DNA of 37,500 bases, from the NCBI GenBank assembly GCA_905221605.1, contig CAJNDS010000336.1:227501-265000 (forward strand), written 5' to 3'. The notes under the pieces were generated by a model. That model was not told the DNA's origin and ran no database searches. It worked only from the letters and a program-made list of their open reading frames with translations. Within the stretch, counting starts at the first letter, position 1. The number at the start of each line of letters is the position of its first letter. This DNA is from Symbiodinium natans (taxonomy: Eukaryota > Sar > Dinophyceae > Suessiales > Symbiodiniaceae). The translations under genes and the position numbers were made by a program. This document shows, in pieces, positions 1 to 9,795 of the stretch.

Positions 1-628
1 GGCGTGTGGGATCTGGTGTAGGGGTTTAGGGTTTAGGTTTCGGGGCTTGGGGTTTCGGGTTTGAGGTTGGTAGTGCTTGGGGTTTAGGGTTTGGGGTGTC
101 GGGGTTTTAACGTCAATACCTCTTCAACCTAGCAAGGCGAACAACACACAAAATCTGCTTAAGCTTAGGGGTTTAGGGTATAGAGAGTTTAGCTGGCTCA
201 GGGCGTCGTGGACTTGACTCTAACAATATTCTTCTAGGAGCCTTAAACTTTGGCTCCAGGATCCTGATAATTACCCTAAACCCTAAACCCTAAACCCTAA
301 ACCCTAAGACACGTTGCAGACATGTCGACCTTCAGTTCCGATCTTCGGCCCCCAAAAAGGCCAGGGGCGCAGATCACCGTAGGTCGGACGCTAGACCTAG
401 GAGTAACCTAGGAATAAGAAGCGCGACCCTTTTTGGTTTAAAAGGGATTTCTAAGGGAACCCAAACCCGAGAAAAAAGCGAAATGTGGGTTTAGGGTTTA
501 GGATTTAGGGTTTGGGGTTTAGGGTTTAGGGTTTAGGGTTTAGGGTTTAGGGTTTAGGGTTTAGGGTTTAGAGTTTTGGGGTTTAGAGTTTTGGGGTTTA
601 GGGTTTAGGGTTTAGGGTTTCGAGTCTA
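1..628. repeat. TTTAGGG/CCCTAAA arrays with orientation switches
   Basis: Degenerate TTTAGGG in 1-100, CCCTAAA in 271-306, then a long TTTAGGG array 486-628 with occasional TTTTGGGG. The unique part 195-270 contains a small hairpin (GGAGCCTTAAACTTTGGCTCC). The island 307-485 holds the 322-378 exon. Confidence 0.85.
322..378 (+). CDS. Candidate initial exon, MSTFSSDLRPPKRPGAQIT
   Basis: ATG after TTGCAGAC opens 19 codons and ends ACC|GTAGGT. Flanked by CCCTAAA on the left and TTTAGGG on the right. Function unknown. Confidence 0.38.
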
Positions 629-730
629 CTCTAGGTCCTAGGAGAAGCTGCAGAACGCTGCTGGACATCTCGGTCTGCTGGTTGTTGTCTTGTCATTTCG
701 GCTCCTGTGCTGAGCCCCAGCCCGCATCTG

Positions 731-1280
731 ACCCTAAACCCTAAACCCTAAACCCCTAAACCCCTAAACCCCTAAACCCCTAAACCCCTAAACCCCTAAA
801 ACCCTAAACCCCTAAACCCCTAAAACCCTAAACCCCTAAACCCCCAAACCCCTAAACCCTGGAGACTTACAGCCTCAACTTACCCACAATACTCCACTCT
901 GAAGCCCGATCCTCCAAACCTTGAACTTTCGACAAACCTCAGAACCCGGATTCCACCCTCAGCCCGCCAAAAACCACAAAAAACTTGGAACCCTCAGCCC
1001 TGGCACCTGAAGACCCTCAACCCTGTGATATATAGCAACCTAAACCCTATAGAACCTAAACCTGAACCCTTGCTTAACCTACACCCCGAACCCGGAAACC
1101 TGAAACCTGAAACCTGAAACCTGAAACCTGAAACCTGAAACCTGAAACCCTGAACCCTAAACCCTAAACCCTAAACCCTAAACCCTAAACCTAAACCCTA
1201 AACCCTAAACCCTAAACCCTAAACCCTAAACCCTAGCCCTACATCCTGAACCCTAAACCCTGAACCCTAAACCCTAAACA
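731..1280. repeat. CCCTAAA block with locally homogenised variants
   Basis: 731-858 is mostly the octamer CCCCTAAA, 1085-1150 is CCTGAAA, and 1150-1280 is CCCTAAA. The 860-1080 part is degraded C/A-rich sequence with no unique feature. Confidence 0.8.
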
Positions 1281-1356
1281 ACCCCAAACAGCCCTAAACC
1301 CTGAATCCCCAATAAGGGAAACCTTCTGCTTCTCTCGGCCCCCAGCTCTTCTGCAG

Positions 1357-1410
1357 CCCCAGGAGGCACGGGAAGCGTCCGTACTGCGCAGGGTCCTCGG
1401 GGCCACGCAG
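1357..1410 (+). CDS. Candidate exon, PQEAREASVLRRVLGATQ
   Basis: CTTCTGCAG and CAG|GTCTTC bracket exactly 18 codons of amphipathic, helix-like sequence. Arrays lie on both sides. Confidence 0.45.
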
Positions 1411-1829
1411 GTCTTCGGCCGAAACCCTAAACCCTAAACCCTAAACCCTAAACGACTGAACGATTCTGGCCCTGAGTTTCAGGGTTTCCTTCGAGCTCTT
1501 GGGCTTGGGATGGTTTAGGGTTGAGGGCTCCTTGAAGTTTTGGGGTGTTTGGCAGGATTTGTAATGCAGGCAGCGCAGGTTCCAAGGCTTATGGCACATC
1601 CCTACCCTGGGTTTTAGGGTTTTAGGGTTTGGGGTTTAGGGTTTAGGGTTTAGGGTTTAGGGTTTAGCGTGTAGTAGGGTTAGACCCCATACACCCCTGC
1701 CTGAAAAATCATCGCCACCTGAAGTCTTGTCCCCTTCGTGGAGTTCTGATCTCCTAAGCTATATGCAGGCTGATCGAAATGACACGGCTATTTGGCGACC
1801 ATAAAGAATATGCTGCAACGGACCCTCAA

Positions 1830-2125
1830 ACCTCAACCCTAAACCCTGAACCCTAAACCCTGAACCCTAAAACCTAAACCCCAAAACTTCCAGAAACTGT
1901 TTGATTCAAAACACGACGAGAAGTGCAGATGCCTAAGGCACTGAGTCTTTTGCAGCCCTCAACCCTGCAAACCCTGTAAAACCCTGTAAACCCTGTAAAC
2001 CCTGTAAACCCCTGTAAACCCTGTAAACCCCTGTAAACCCTGTAAACCCTGTAAACCCTGAACCCTGAACCCTAAACCCTAAACCCTAAACCCTAAACCC
2101 TAAACCCTAAAACCCTAAACCCTAC
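1830..2125. repeat. CCCTGTAAA and CCCTAAA array
   Basis: 1968-2060 is CCCTGTAAA repeated about ten times, grading into CCCTAAA up to 2123. The mirrored ACAGGGTTTAC appears at 2184-2204 on the other side of the 2128-2175 island. Confidence 0.75.
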
Positions 2126-2127
2126 AC

Positions 2128-2175
2128 TCGGGCGCTGGCCAACGCATCTCGGAGAAGTCCATGCTGGGCAATGGC
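2128..2175 (-). CDS. Candidate exon, AIAQHGLLRDALASAR
   Basis: TGTTGCAG and CGA|GTGTAG bracket 16 codons in phase 0. Both strands are open here; the minus frame has clean splice sites on both sides. Confidence 0.38.
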
Positions 2176-2249
2176 CTGCAACAGGGTTTACAGGGTTTAC
2201 AGGGTTTAGGGTTTAGGGTTTCTTCGGCTTTTGAGGGGTCTTTGGGCTT

Positions 2250-2515
2250 TTAAGGTTCTAGGGTTCTAGGGTTCTAGGGTTCTAGGGTTCTGGGGTTCGA
2301 GGGTTCTAGGGTTCTAGGGTTCTAGGGTTCTGGGGTTCTGGGGTTCTGGGGTTCTAGGGTTCTAGGGTTCTAGGGTTCTAGGGTTCTAGAGTTCTAGGGT
2401 TCTAGGGTTCCAAGGTTCTAAGGTTCTAGGGTTCTAGGGTTCTAGGGTTCTAGGGTTCTGGGGTTCTAGGGTTCTAGGGTTCTAGGGTTCTAGGGTTCTA
2501 GGGTTCTAGGGTTTA
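2250..2515 (+). repeat. TTCTAGGG octamer array
   Basis: About thirty copies of GGGTTCTA with few changes (TTCTGGGG, TTCCAAGG). A distinct higher-order expansion of one telomere-derived variant, followed by normal TTTAGGG units. Confidence 0.85.
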
Positions 2516-3067
2516 GGGTTCAGGGTTCAGGGTCTAGGGATTATGTTTTAGGGGCTTAAGGGTTCTAGTTCTGAATGAAGAAGTAGGGGCTTCGGTACCT
2601 CGTACGCCCCTCTAGAACCCTGTAAAGACATGGAACCTACCTCCCTAATTCCTAGTAACAACCATGTGGGACCTAGGGGTTCAGATGTTTTAGGCTTGGT
2701 GCTACAGGTTTCAAAGCACCCAGCTGCCAAGAAACGAGAAACGCCCCAGGTCCCTAAACTTTGAAATACAAAGCAAGCCCCAAGCATTGGGTGCTGGGTT
2801 TGGGGCATCGGCTTTGAACCCTTCTGAGGGTAGTTTCATTTCCGCTTAATGTGTGCCCTGAAAAGGGAACCCCTTATATACCCCATAAAACCCACAGGCC
2901 CATACTTGAGAGAACTCTTTAAAGAAGGTAACGGGCCATCTTCTGGACCATAGTAACTACCCTTAGAACCCTAGAAGACCCCAAGCCCTGAAGGGTTTTG
3001 GGGTTCAAGGGTGCAGGGTTTAGAGTTGAGGGTTGAGAGGTCCAGGGCACCTCGGCGTATTGCCCAG

Positions 3068-3124
3068 CATCAACACGATGGCGGAGGCGCTGGTTGATGT
3101 CTACGACGCCCTGGAGGGCACGGA
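3068..3124 (+). CDS. Candidate exon, INTMAEALVDVYDALEGTE
   Basis: ATTGCCCAG is followed by one base and INTMAEALVDVYDALEGT, ending GGA|GTTTGGGG, a donor formed by a telomere-variant unit. Helical composition; function unknown. Confidence 0.45.
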
Positions 3125-3270
3125 GTTTGGGGCTTTGGGTTTAGGGTTTAGGATTTAGGGCTTGGGGTTTAGGGTTTAGGGTTTAGGGTTTAGGGCTTAG
3201 GGCTTAGGGCTTAGGGTTTAGGGTTTAGGGTTTAGGGTTTAGGGTTTAGGGTTTAGGGTTTAGTGTGTCA
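3125..3270 (+). repeat. TTTAGGG array
   Basis: Around twenty units with a small run of CTTAGGG at 3193-3215. It directly follows the donor of the 3068-3124 exon. Confidence 0.85.
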
Positions 3271-3351
3271 GATCTCAAGGCTTGGAGGGGCTGTAGGAGC
3301 TGAGTGTTTTGGGTTGGGTCCAGAGTTTGTCCCAGCCACGTTCTGCAACAG

Positions 3352-3393
3352 AACGGCCAAAAGCTGCGGAGAAACCGGAGGCTGAGGACAATG
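3352..3393 (+). CDS. Candidate exon, RPKAAEKPEAEDN
   Basis: TGCAACAG, two bases, 13 codons, then AATG|GTACAG. A charged linker-like segment on the same strand as 3068-3124 and possibly the next exon. Confidence 0.35.
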
Positions 3394-3638
3394 GTACAGA
3401 GTACAGGGCCTAGGGTTTAGGGCCTTAGGGCTTAAAGGTTTACCCTGATTCCCTCTGATCGCTCCAACTCTAACCTCTGACCCTTGAAACCTTGAACCTT
3501 CAACCCTAATCCAAAAGCGCTGACCCTGAGACCCTCATCCCAGACCCTGCAGGAACCCTAAAGCCCGAAACCCTGAAGCATTAGGTATCAAAAGCCCCTG
3601 AAGCCTTATGTAAACCCGAAACACTAAACACTAAACTT

Positions 3639-3735
3639 GGAATGTTCCCCCGTACACTAACAGCCCTTAGTAGGGATTATAGTAGAGGGTAGTATCATCC
3701 CTATTCAGGACTGTTAAGATAAGAGGGAACATCCC
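3639..3735. mobile_element. Short fold-back element, ATGTTC family, copy 1
   Basis: Inverted arms of about 40 bp: GAATGTTCCCCCGTACACTA against TAGGGATGTTCCC on the other strand, with AACAG and AGGGAT blocks paired. Loop short. A related copy lies at 7665-7758. No coding capacity. Confidence 0.6.
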
Positions 3736-3836
3736 AACCCTAAACCCTAAACCCTAAACCCTAAACCCTAAACCCTAAACCCTAAACCCTAAACCCTAAA
3801 CCCTAAACCCTAAACCCTAAACCCTAAAACCCTAAC

Positions 3837-3896
3837 CCCCCTCCCTCCGGCAGGGCGCCTCAAGCTCCTCCAGCATCGCAAGCAGCTCCTCAGGAG
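3837..3896 (-). CDS. Candidate exon, PEELLAMLEELEAPC
   Basis: AAGTGCAG precedes PEELLAMLEELEAPCRREG and a donor G|GTTAGGG from an array. It abuts the fold-back element at 3908-4158, which would be its upstream intron on this strand. Confidence 0.38.
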
Positions 3897-3907
3897 CTGC
3901 ACTTGCA

Positions 3908-4158
3908 GGTTCATGGTAGCTATGGACCAACTATCACTGTACTTATACTTATAGGGTTTAAGGTTTAGGGTTTAGGGTTTAGGGTTTAGGGTTTAAGGGT
4001 TAAGGGTTAAGGGTTAAGGGTTTAGGGTTTAGGGTTTAGGGTTTAGGGTTTAGAGCTTAGGGTCCTTATAACTAATAACTGTATATAACCATATTAGGCA
4101 CTTCAGGGGCTTAGAAGTGGGTTATACGTACAGTTATAGTTGGTTAATAACATGAACC
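3908..4158. mobile_element. Fold-back element carrying a TTTAGGG array (copy 1)
   Basis: Left end GGTTCATG, with ACCAACTATCACTGTAC further in; the right end is its inverted counterpart ACAGTTATAGTTGGT with CATGAACC. The centre is a plus-oriented TTTAGGG/TTAAGGG array. The right arm contains a block like GGCACTTCAGGGGCTTA that recurs in the 10.4 kb copy. On the minus strand it would act as an intron starting GTTCATG and ending near CATGAACCTGCAAG. Confidence 0.7.
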
Positions 4159-4214
4159 TCCAAGCAAGGCTTTCAGGCTTCCGTGGCCACGATCTGAACT
4201 GAGACCTAGATCCC

Positions 4215-4526
4215 GACCAGGGTTTGGGGTTTAGGGTTTAGGGTTTAGGGTTTCGGGTTCCGAAATACCCTTAACCCCCAAACCCCAAACCCCAAACCCC
4301 AAACCCCAAACCCCAAACCCCAAACCCCAAACCCCAAACCCCAAACCCTAAACCCCAAACCCCAAACCCCAAACCCCAAACCCCAAACCCCAAACCCCAA
4401 ACCCTAAACAAACCCTACAAAGGCCAACAACCAGTCAAAGCTCTTTCATCCGCTGTTGCCGTCGGTGTTGGCGCCTCAGCATGACTGTTTAGGGTTTAGG
4501 GTTTAGGGTTTAGGGTTTAGGGTTTC
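4215..4526. repeat. Short TTTAGGG, long CCCCAAA and short TTTAGGG arrays
   Basis: 4268-4405 is almost purely CCCCAAA, about nineteen copies, a variant found elsewhere at 27345-27380 and 30723-30755. TTTAGGG lies on both sides. A small open island (MLRRQHRRQQRMKEL, minus, 4435-4482) lies between. Confidence 0.8.
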
Positions 4527-4596
4527 CTACTCAACCCTAAGCCCTCATCCAAAGCCCTAAACCCCAAACCCTAAGTTCAGGGTTGAGGGTTTCTAG

Positions 4597-4670
4597 GCCA
4601 TCTGCGATTAACTCGCAAGTCTATCTCTAAGATGCGAGCGACATCTGCGCCCAACAGCATCAATTTCAAG
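4597..4670 (+). CDS. Candidate exon, KSISKMRATSAPNSINFK
   Basis: GTTTCTAG, two bases, then HLRLTRKSISKMRATSAPNS and INFK|GTCAAGG. Its phase 0 end matches the start of the 4837 exon. Function unknown. Confidence 0.48.
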
Positions 4671-4836
4671 GTCAAGGTTCCGGGCTTGAGGGCACATGGG
4701 GGTGGGAAGGGGGGAGGGGGGGTTGTTGTTGATCATTGGGTTTAGAGTTTAGGGTTTAGGGCTTAGGGTTTAGGGCTTAGGGTTTAGGGTTTAGGGTTTA
4801 GGATGTAGGATTTAGGGTTTAGGGTTTAGGGTTTAG

Positions 4837-4950
4837 GGTTCACCACGAAACTTGGTGACCCTAGGTGGCGAACCGTCTGCAGCTGACATCACTCACATCC
4901 GAGGTCCCGTCGTGACTTGCATCGAGCCCCGCGTAATGCCTGCGGAGGAC
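4837..4950 (+). CDS. Exon of 38 codons, telomeric acceptor
   Basis: A TTTAGGG array ends TTTAG and the frame starts GGT TCA: RNLVTLGGEPSAADITHIRG, then PVVTCIEPRVMPAED, donor GAC|GTGGGC. This is the longest and most protein-like island in the left part. The family is not recognised. A CCCTAAA array follows. Confidence 0.55.
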
Positions 4951-4963
4951 GTGGGCCACCCGA

Positions 4964-5066
4964 ACCCCTAAACCCTAAACCCTAAACCCTAAACCCTAAA
5001 CCCTAAACCCTAAACCCTAAACCCTAAACCCTAAACCCTAAACCCTAAACCCTAAACCCTAAACCA
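4964..5066 (-). repeat. CCCTAAA array
   Basis: About fourteen near-perfect units following the 4837-4950 exon. Orientation is opposite to the TTTAGGG array that supplies that exon's acceptor. Confidence 0.85.
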
Positions 5067-5269
5067 TTGCCTATTAGGGGTTAGGGCCATTCCACCATGA
5101 AAAAAAACGCGTCAAACCTTCAATATTTGGGAGGAAGGCCTCTCAGGAAGCTCAAGGGGTTGTGGTGATTTGGGGGCTTTTAGGGTTTAGGGTCTAAGGG
5201 TCTCAGGGTTGTAGGGTTTAGGGTTTAGGGTCTAAGGGTAGTAGTGTTTAGGGTTTAGGGTCTAGGGTG

Positions 5270-5720
5270 CCCCTTACTGGCGGAAGGAGCGATGTTTTTG
5301 GGTCTGAGGGTGTGCCTGTCAGGCCCCCCTGGAAATCTTGAGTGGTCCTAAAGCAACTCCCTATAGGGCTGAATTCGACCACTCTCCCATGGCTCCACCC
5401 ATTGTCCAGTAAAGGTGCTTCTGAGACTGCCCTGTGTAGTTCAGGGTCCAGGCATGCTAGAAAAGGGTGGCTCCAGCCTAAGCAGGCTGGGTAGGAATTT
5501 AAGGTTTAGGCTAGTTCCGGCGGTAGAAGAAGGCTTGTTGCTAGGGACTTCGCGAGTTTTGAAGGCATTCAGGCTCGAGGGTGTGCAAGCGAGGGGCCCG
5601 AAGTAGCACTACATCATTGCAAGCAACATGTCATCAACCTTTCTCGAATTCTTCGCAACAATTTTCAGCGAATGAGACATTGTATGAAAAAAACTAGTAG
5701 CACTGGTAGATGGTAGAAGT
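5270..5720. other. Unique stretch without a convincing gene
   Basis: No array and no exon with good boundaries. A 63-codon open frame (5415-5606) has no recognisable features. A hairpin CCAGCCTAAGCAGGCTGG lies at 5472-5489. Confidence 0.5.
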
Positions 5721-5755
5721 CATCCAGACTTAGGGTTTGCAGGTTTAGGGCTTAG

Positions 5756-5841
5756 GGCTGTGGACTCTGTGGAGGCCTTGGTCGTGCATCTGGAGCTTCC
5801 GACGGCCGTTCTTGATGAGCACGCCTCAAGCGGCTTGCGGG
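5756..5841 (+). CDS. Exon, AVDSVEALVVHLELPTAVLD
   Basis: The acceptor GGGCTTAG, itself a telomere-variant unit, precedes AVDSVEALVVHLELPTAVLD, then EHASSGLR, and a donor G|GTGAAG. Same strand as 4597 and 4837; the phase requires at least one exon between, perhaps the MKKNASNLQYLGGRPL island at about 5098. Confidence 0.5.
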
Positions 5842-6097
5842 GTGAAGACCAAAACTCACAAAAACCCCCTATATGACTAACCTCCCCCCAAAAAGACCCT
5901 GAAAACCCCTGAAAAGGCCTGAAAAGGGCCCTTATCGCAGAAAGGAAAAACAACTTGATGGACAAAGTAATTCCTTAAATCAGCAACTATTTGATTCTCC
6001 CTATAAAGGCCGAAGCCCTAGGCAGTTCATTGCGCTTCAGGGGTCGGGGCTCGGAAGGTGGAGGAGGGATTTGTGCCTTGCGTTTCGGCTGTAACGG

Positions 6098-6132
<35 letters not shown>

Positions 6133-6231
6133 CTTACTTCTCCAATAACCAAGGGAAAAATGTTAAACTTCACTATTCCTACTTAATAAGGAAACCCAAA
6201 AAGTTTAAAGTTCAGCTATTGGAGAAGTAAG
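6133..6231. mobile_element. 99 bp fold-back element
   Basis: Perfect 15 bp terminal inverted repeats CTTACTTCTCCAATA/TATTGGAGAAGTAAG with weaker pairing inside. It is AT-rich and sits directly next to a (TA)n tract at 6102-6132. Confidence 0.55.
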
Positions 6232-6325
6232 AATAGGGTTTAGGGGGTTTAGTGAGGGACGAGGAATAGGGTTTAGGGTTCAGGGTTCAGGGTTTAGGGT
6301 TTAGTGTTTAGGGTTTAGGGTTTAG

Positions 6326-6425
6326 GCCAACCTTCGAGTCCCCAGGGTGGGAAAAGGCTTCTAGGAGCAAGGGAGCGAATGAAACGCTGAAAAAAACCAA
6401 GTCCAGTTCAACCCTGAGCCCCTAG
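6326..6425 (+). CDS. Terminal exon, telomeric acceptor, ends TAG
   Basis: TTTAG, one base, then PTFESPGWEKASRSKGANET, then LKKTKSSSTLSP and TAG. It closes the plus-strand exon series of 4.6-6.4 kb. The basic, serine-rich tail has no known domain. Confidence 0.5.
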
Positions 6426-6597
6426 AAGCCCGAAACCCCTCATCCCCCAAACGCAGCTAGGGTTCAGGGCTTTTAGGGTTTAACTTCTGAACCCTAAACC
6501 CTAAACCCTAAACCCCAAACCCTAAACCCTAAACCCTAAACCCCAAACCCTAAACCCTAAACCCTAAACCCCAAACCCCAAACCCGAAAAACCCCAA

Positions 6598-6696
6598 ATG
6601 TCGGAAGCCCCCCCGCTGCCTAAAGCCTCGCGCCCTCCGCTGAGCCTCGGGCCAATCAGTGACAGCTCCGTCTCGACAGACTGCACCTGCACAGGG
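6598..6696 (+). CDS. Initial exon, MSEAPPLPKASRPPLSLGPI
   Basis: ATG opens 33 codons with a proline-rich start, then SDSSVSTDCTCTG, and a strong donor GGG|GTAATG. It begins 172 bp after the previous terminal exon, separated by a CCCTAAA/CCCCAAA array that would then occupy the intergenic promoter region. Downstream exons are not found. Confidence 0.45.
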
Positions 6697-6699
6697 GTA

Positions 6700-7640
6700 A
6701 TGTAGGGGCCTTAAGAATTAGAATAGGGTTTTGAGGGTTGTTATAGTACAATGAGAAAGGGACCAGAAGGGAAATATTATGAGTAATTATTCCGACTCCT
6801 CTAGGGTTTAGGGTTTAGGGTTTAGGGTTGAGGGGTTAGGGGTTTAAGGGTTGCACCCTAAACCCTTAACCCTAAACTTGGGGGCTTAAAGGCTTAGGGA
6901 TTTAGGGTTGAGGGGTTTAAGGGTTGAGCGGTTTGGGAGATTAGGAGCTCAGTGGCCTGATGCAACCCTCGGGAGCCGCAATATCTTCATGCTTTCTCTT
7001 CTTGCACTTCCGTGATTTTGGCTTGTTTTAACCGGCGTTTTCGTGCGTCCTGTACAAAACCCTATGAAAACCCTTTCAAAATCATAAAATTACCAATGAT
7101 GCGCCGCGTATTCACTTTAAGTGTTTTTGCGCAAGAAGTCTTGTATTACATAGGCTCAAGGAAATAAGAGTATCAAGGAGTGACTGAAAGGAACGTGGAT
7201 TAACCGTGTAAACGATAACCCCCTCGAAGATTAGGAATTCCAAAATGTCGCGAGGAGTATTGAATTCGGGACAGTAATAAAACCCTTATAGCCAAATTAA
7301 AACATATGAATTTGTGTACAGGCTTGAAGTTCATAATCACGAAACTGAGATCACATTTTCTCGCCCATATAAGCTTACGAGTTTTCGCGCGTGAGCTCAG
7401 TGTACTCGAAGTTACGCTTATAACAGGGGACGCTTCTAGGGTTTACGATTGGCCGCAAGGCTTCTTGACATCACTATGTGTTTGGTATCACCCATTTTAA
7501 AGGTCTAGGGATGTTTAGGGATTATACAGGATGTTTCGATCCGAGCCGGGCTCACGGCAAGGGGCTCACGGCAAGGGGCTATGAGGCCTTAGGGATGTCT
7601 AGGGCTTTTGGGATTTTGGCATCCGGACAGGGTTGAGGGT
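6700..7640. other. AT-richer unique stretch
   Basis: GC is visibly lower than elsewhere at 6960-7500, with one 64-codon open frame (7306-7500) that has no protein-like signature. A direct repeat of GGCTCACGGCAAGG lies at 7550-7580. Degraded TTTAGGG at 6800-6910. It may be old inserted sequence or an intron. Confidence 0.45.
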
Positions 7641-7664
7641 TCAGGGTTTAGGGTTTAGGCTTGG

Positions 7665-7758
7665 GATGTTCCCCCTTGTACTAACAGTCCTTGTTCGGGA
7701 TTCTATAGTACCCCTATTAGAATCCCGATTAAGGACTGTTAGTATAAGGGCGAACATC
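7665..7758. mobile_element. Short fold-back element, ATGTTC family, copy 2
   Basis: Nearly perfect 40 bp inverted arms around a 12 bp loop: GATGTTCCCCCTTGTACTAA against GATGTTCGCCCTTATACTAA on the opposite strand. Each arm carries TACTAACAG, resembling a branch point plus acceptor, in both orientations. Non-autonomous. Confidence 0.7.
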
Positions 7759-7799
7759 GCAAGTTTGGAGTTCAGGGTTTAGGGTTTAGGGTTTAAGGC

Positions 7800-7893
7800 T
7801 CTGGCCATCTGCATGCCGGTGACGAACTCGTTGTAGTTCTGCATGACCCGCGCGGACAGCTGGGCGTTGATTGCCTCCCAGCGGGGCATCCCC
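7800..7893 (-). CDS. Exon, INAQLSARVMQNYNEFVTGM
   Basis: GGGAAG is followed by MPRWEAINAQLSARVMQNYN, then EFVTGMQMAR, with a possible GC donor. The L..RV..NY..FV.GM pattern is reminiscent of rod-like vesicle-tether subunits (Vps50/Vps54 N-terminal region). That likeness is from memory and weak. Probably same gene as the minus exons to its right. Confidence 0.55.
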
Positions 7894-8213
7894 CTTCCCA
7901 AAACCATAAACCCTATAAACCCTAACAAAAAAAACCCTAAACCCTAAACCCTAAACCCTAAACCTTAAACCCTAAACCCAAACCCCCCCCCCCTCCACCC
8001 ACCCAGCTTTAAAGACCTGAAAGCCCAACACACTAAAACCCTCAAGCCCCCTAAAACTCAAAACTCTAAACCTTACACCGCCAAACTCAAAGAACACATT
8101 GTACGAATAGACTTTGGAAAAAATTAAGTGTGAATATCCAACTTACACTCTATTCTTTAAGCCCGAAACCCTAAACCCTAAACCCCTAAACCCCCCAAGT
8201 AAAACTCCCCTAC

Positions 8214-8272
8214 GCCAATCTCTCCCACACCTCCGAGATGGTGCTGTACTCCTGGATCCGCTCCTCGATAGC
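8214..8272 (-). CDS. Exon, AIEERIQEYSTISEVWERLA
   Basis: CATGTTGCAG precedes 19 codons and a donor GGC|GTAGGG. The sequence is strongly helical. It lies upstream, in the minus direction, of the 7800-7893 exon and is likely in the same gene. Confidence 0.55.
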
Positions 8273-8304
8273 CTGCAACATGAAGAGCTTTTTTCTTGTA
8301 GGGT

Positions 8305-8620
8305 TTAATTAGGGTTTAGGGTTTCGGGTTTAGGGTTTAGGGTTTAGGGTTAGGGTTTAGGGTTGGGGTTTGGGGTTTAGGGTTTAGGGGGTTTAGGTTT
8401 AGGGTTTAGGGTTCAGGGTTCAGGGTTTAGGTTTGGGTTTAGGGTAGGTTAGGTTTAGGGTTAGGGTTTTGGGTTTAGGGTTTAGGGTTTTGGGTTTGGG
8501 GGTTGGGGTTGGGGTTTGGGGTTTGGGGTTTGGGGTTTGGGGTTTGGGGTTTAGGGTTTAGGGTTTAGGGTTTAGGGTTTAGGGTTTAGGGTTTGGGGTT
8601 TGGGGTTTAGGGTTCGTTTA
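8305..8620 (+). repeat. TTTAGGG array grading into TTTGGGG
   Basis: Units vary more than elsewhere (TTAGGG, TTTCGGG, TTTGGGG). A protein-like segment RLKELFRVKSLSRAHEAS follows on the plus strand (about 8650-8710). No donor is clear. Confidence 0.75.
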
Positions 8621-8759
8621 GAGTTGTTGGGCTTCGGGCTCGGGACACGGTTGAAGGAGCTGTTTCGGGTGAAGAGCCTTTCGCGAGCCCATGAGGCTTC
8701 TAGGGTTCGTAACCCTAAACCCAACCCCAAACGGCTGCGCCATAGGAAACGACTGTCTG

Positions 8760-8912
8760 CCAAAACCTGTATCTCCCCCCCCCCCCCCAAACGAAGCACC
8801 ATACAAACCGCAAACCGAAAAATCTCATAACATTTGAACCCTAAACTCTCGAGACACCCCCCCCCCCCCCCCCCTCCCAAACGGCCCCTCCCCCCCCCCC
8901 CCCCCCCCCCGG
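8760..8912. repeat. Long poly-C tracts
   Basis: Three C runs of about 10, 18-20 and 20 bases (8768, 8856, 8890) separated by short spacers. Such runs are prone to replication slippage and sequencing error, so the counts are unreliable. Confidence 0.7.
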
Positions 8913-9107
8913 GCCATCCCCCCTAATGGCCCCCAGCCCGGAATCCGGAAATTCCTACAACCTCTATATCCCTAGCGCCTTAACCCTACACCCTAGACCC
9001 TGAAACCCCAACCCTAAACCCGAAAAAATCTATAAACCCCAAAACCCTTAACACCCTCAAACCCCTCTAAATCATATACCCTAAACCCTAAACCCTAGAC
9101 TAACTAC

Positions 9108-9165
9108 GAGGTCGCCTTGAGATTCCAGGGGTAGTCCAGATCACCGAGCTCCTCACAGCTTTTCT
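9108..9165 (-). CDS. Exon, KSCEELGDLDYPWNLKAT
   Basis: AAGTCAG, two bases, 18 codons plus two bases, donor TC|GTAGTT. Flanked by arrays on both sides. Same strand as 8214, 7800 and 10107. Confidence 0.5.
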
Positions 9166-9463
9166 CTGACTTTTGTTAGGATTTAGGGTTTCGGGTTTAA
9201 AGTTTAGGGTTTAGGGTTTTGGGTTTAGGGTTTAGGGATTAGGGTTTAGGGTTAGGGTTTAGGGTTTAGGTTTTGACAAGGGTTTAGGGTTTAGGGTTTG
9301 GGTTTTCTTGGGGGTGGTTTGAAGGCTTTTCAAGGCATTATAAGAGTTTAGGGTTTTGAGTTACGGGTTCTAAGGTTTTAAGGATGGTTTCGTTTTGAGG
9401 GGGCTTAGGTTTGGGGGTTCCTAGCGTTTACGGCAGGGGGGGGGGAGGGGAAGGGTCGGCGGG

Positions 9464-9795
9464 GTGGGGGGGAAGGAGGGGGGGGTAAAGGGGAGGGGTA
9501 AAGGGGAGGGAAGGAGGAGCGGAAGGAGGGAGCGGAAGGAGGGAGGGGAAGAGGGGAGGAGGGAAGGAGGGGAAGGAGGGGAAGGAGGGGGAGGGGAGGA
9601 AGGGGAAGGAGGGGAAGGAGGGGAAGGAGGGGAAGGAGGGGAAGGAGGGGAAGGAGGGGAAGGAGGGGAAGGAGGGGAAGGAGGGGAAGGAGGGGAAGGA
9701 GGGGAAGGAGGGGAAGGAGGGGAAGGAGGGGAAGGAGGGGAAGGAGGGGAAGGAGGGGAAGGAGGGGAAGGAGGGGAAGGAGGGGAAGGAGGGAG
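9464..9795 (+). repeat. GGGGAAGGA purine minisatellite
   Basis: A 9 bp unit is repeated over twenty times, all-purine on one strand for about 300 bp. Potential triplex and G-quadruplex former. The Gly/Glu open frame over it is a by-product of the repeat. Confidence 0.85.

Noticed and set aside
2548-2808. 86-codon minus-strand frame
   Set aside because: No splice sites, domain or composition support; it reads through decayed telomeric sequence.
2826-2970. Possible fold-back element with CTGAGGGTAGTT/AACTACCCTTAG ends
   Set aside because: Only about 12 bp of imperfect pairing, no second copy and no target duplication.
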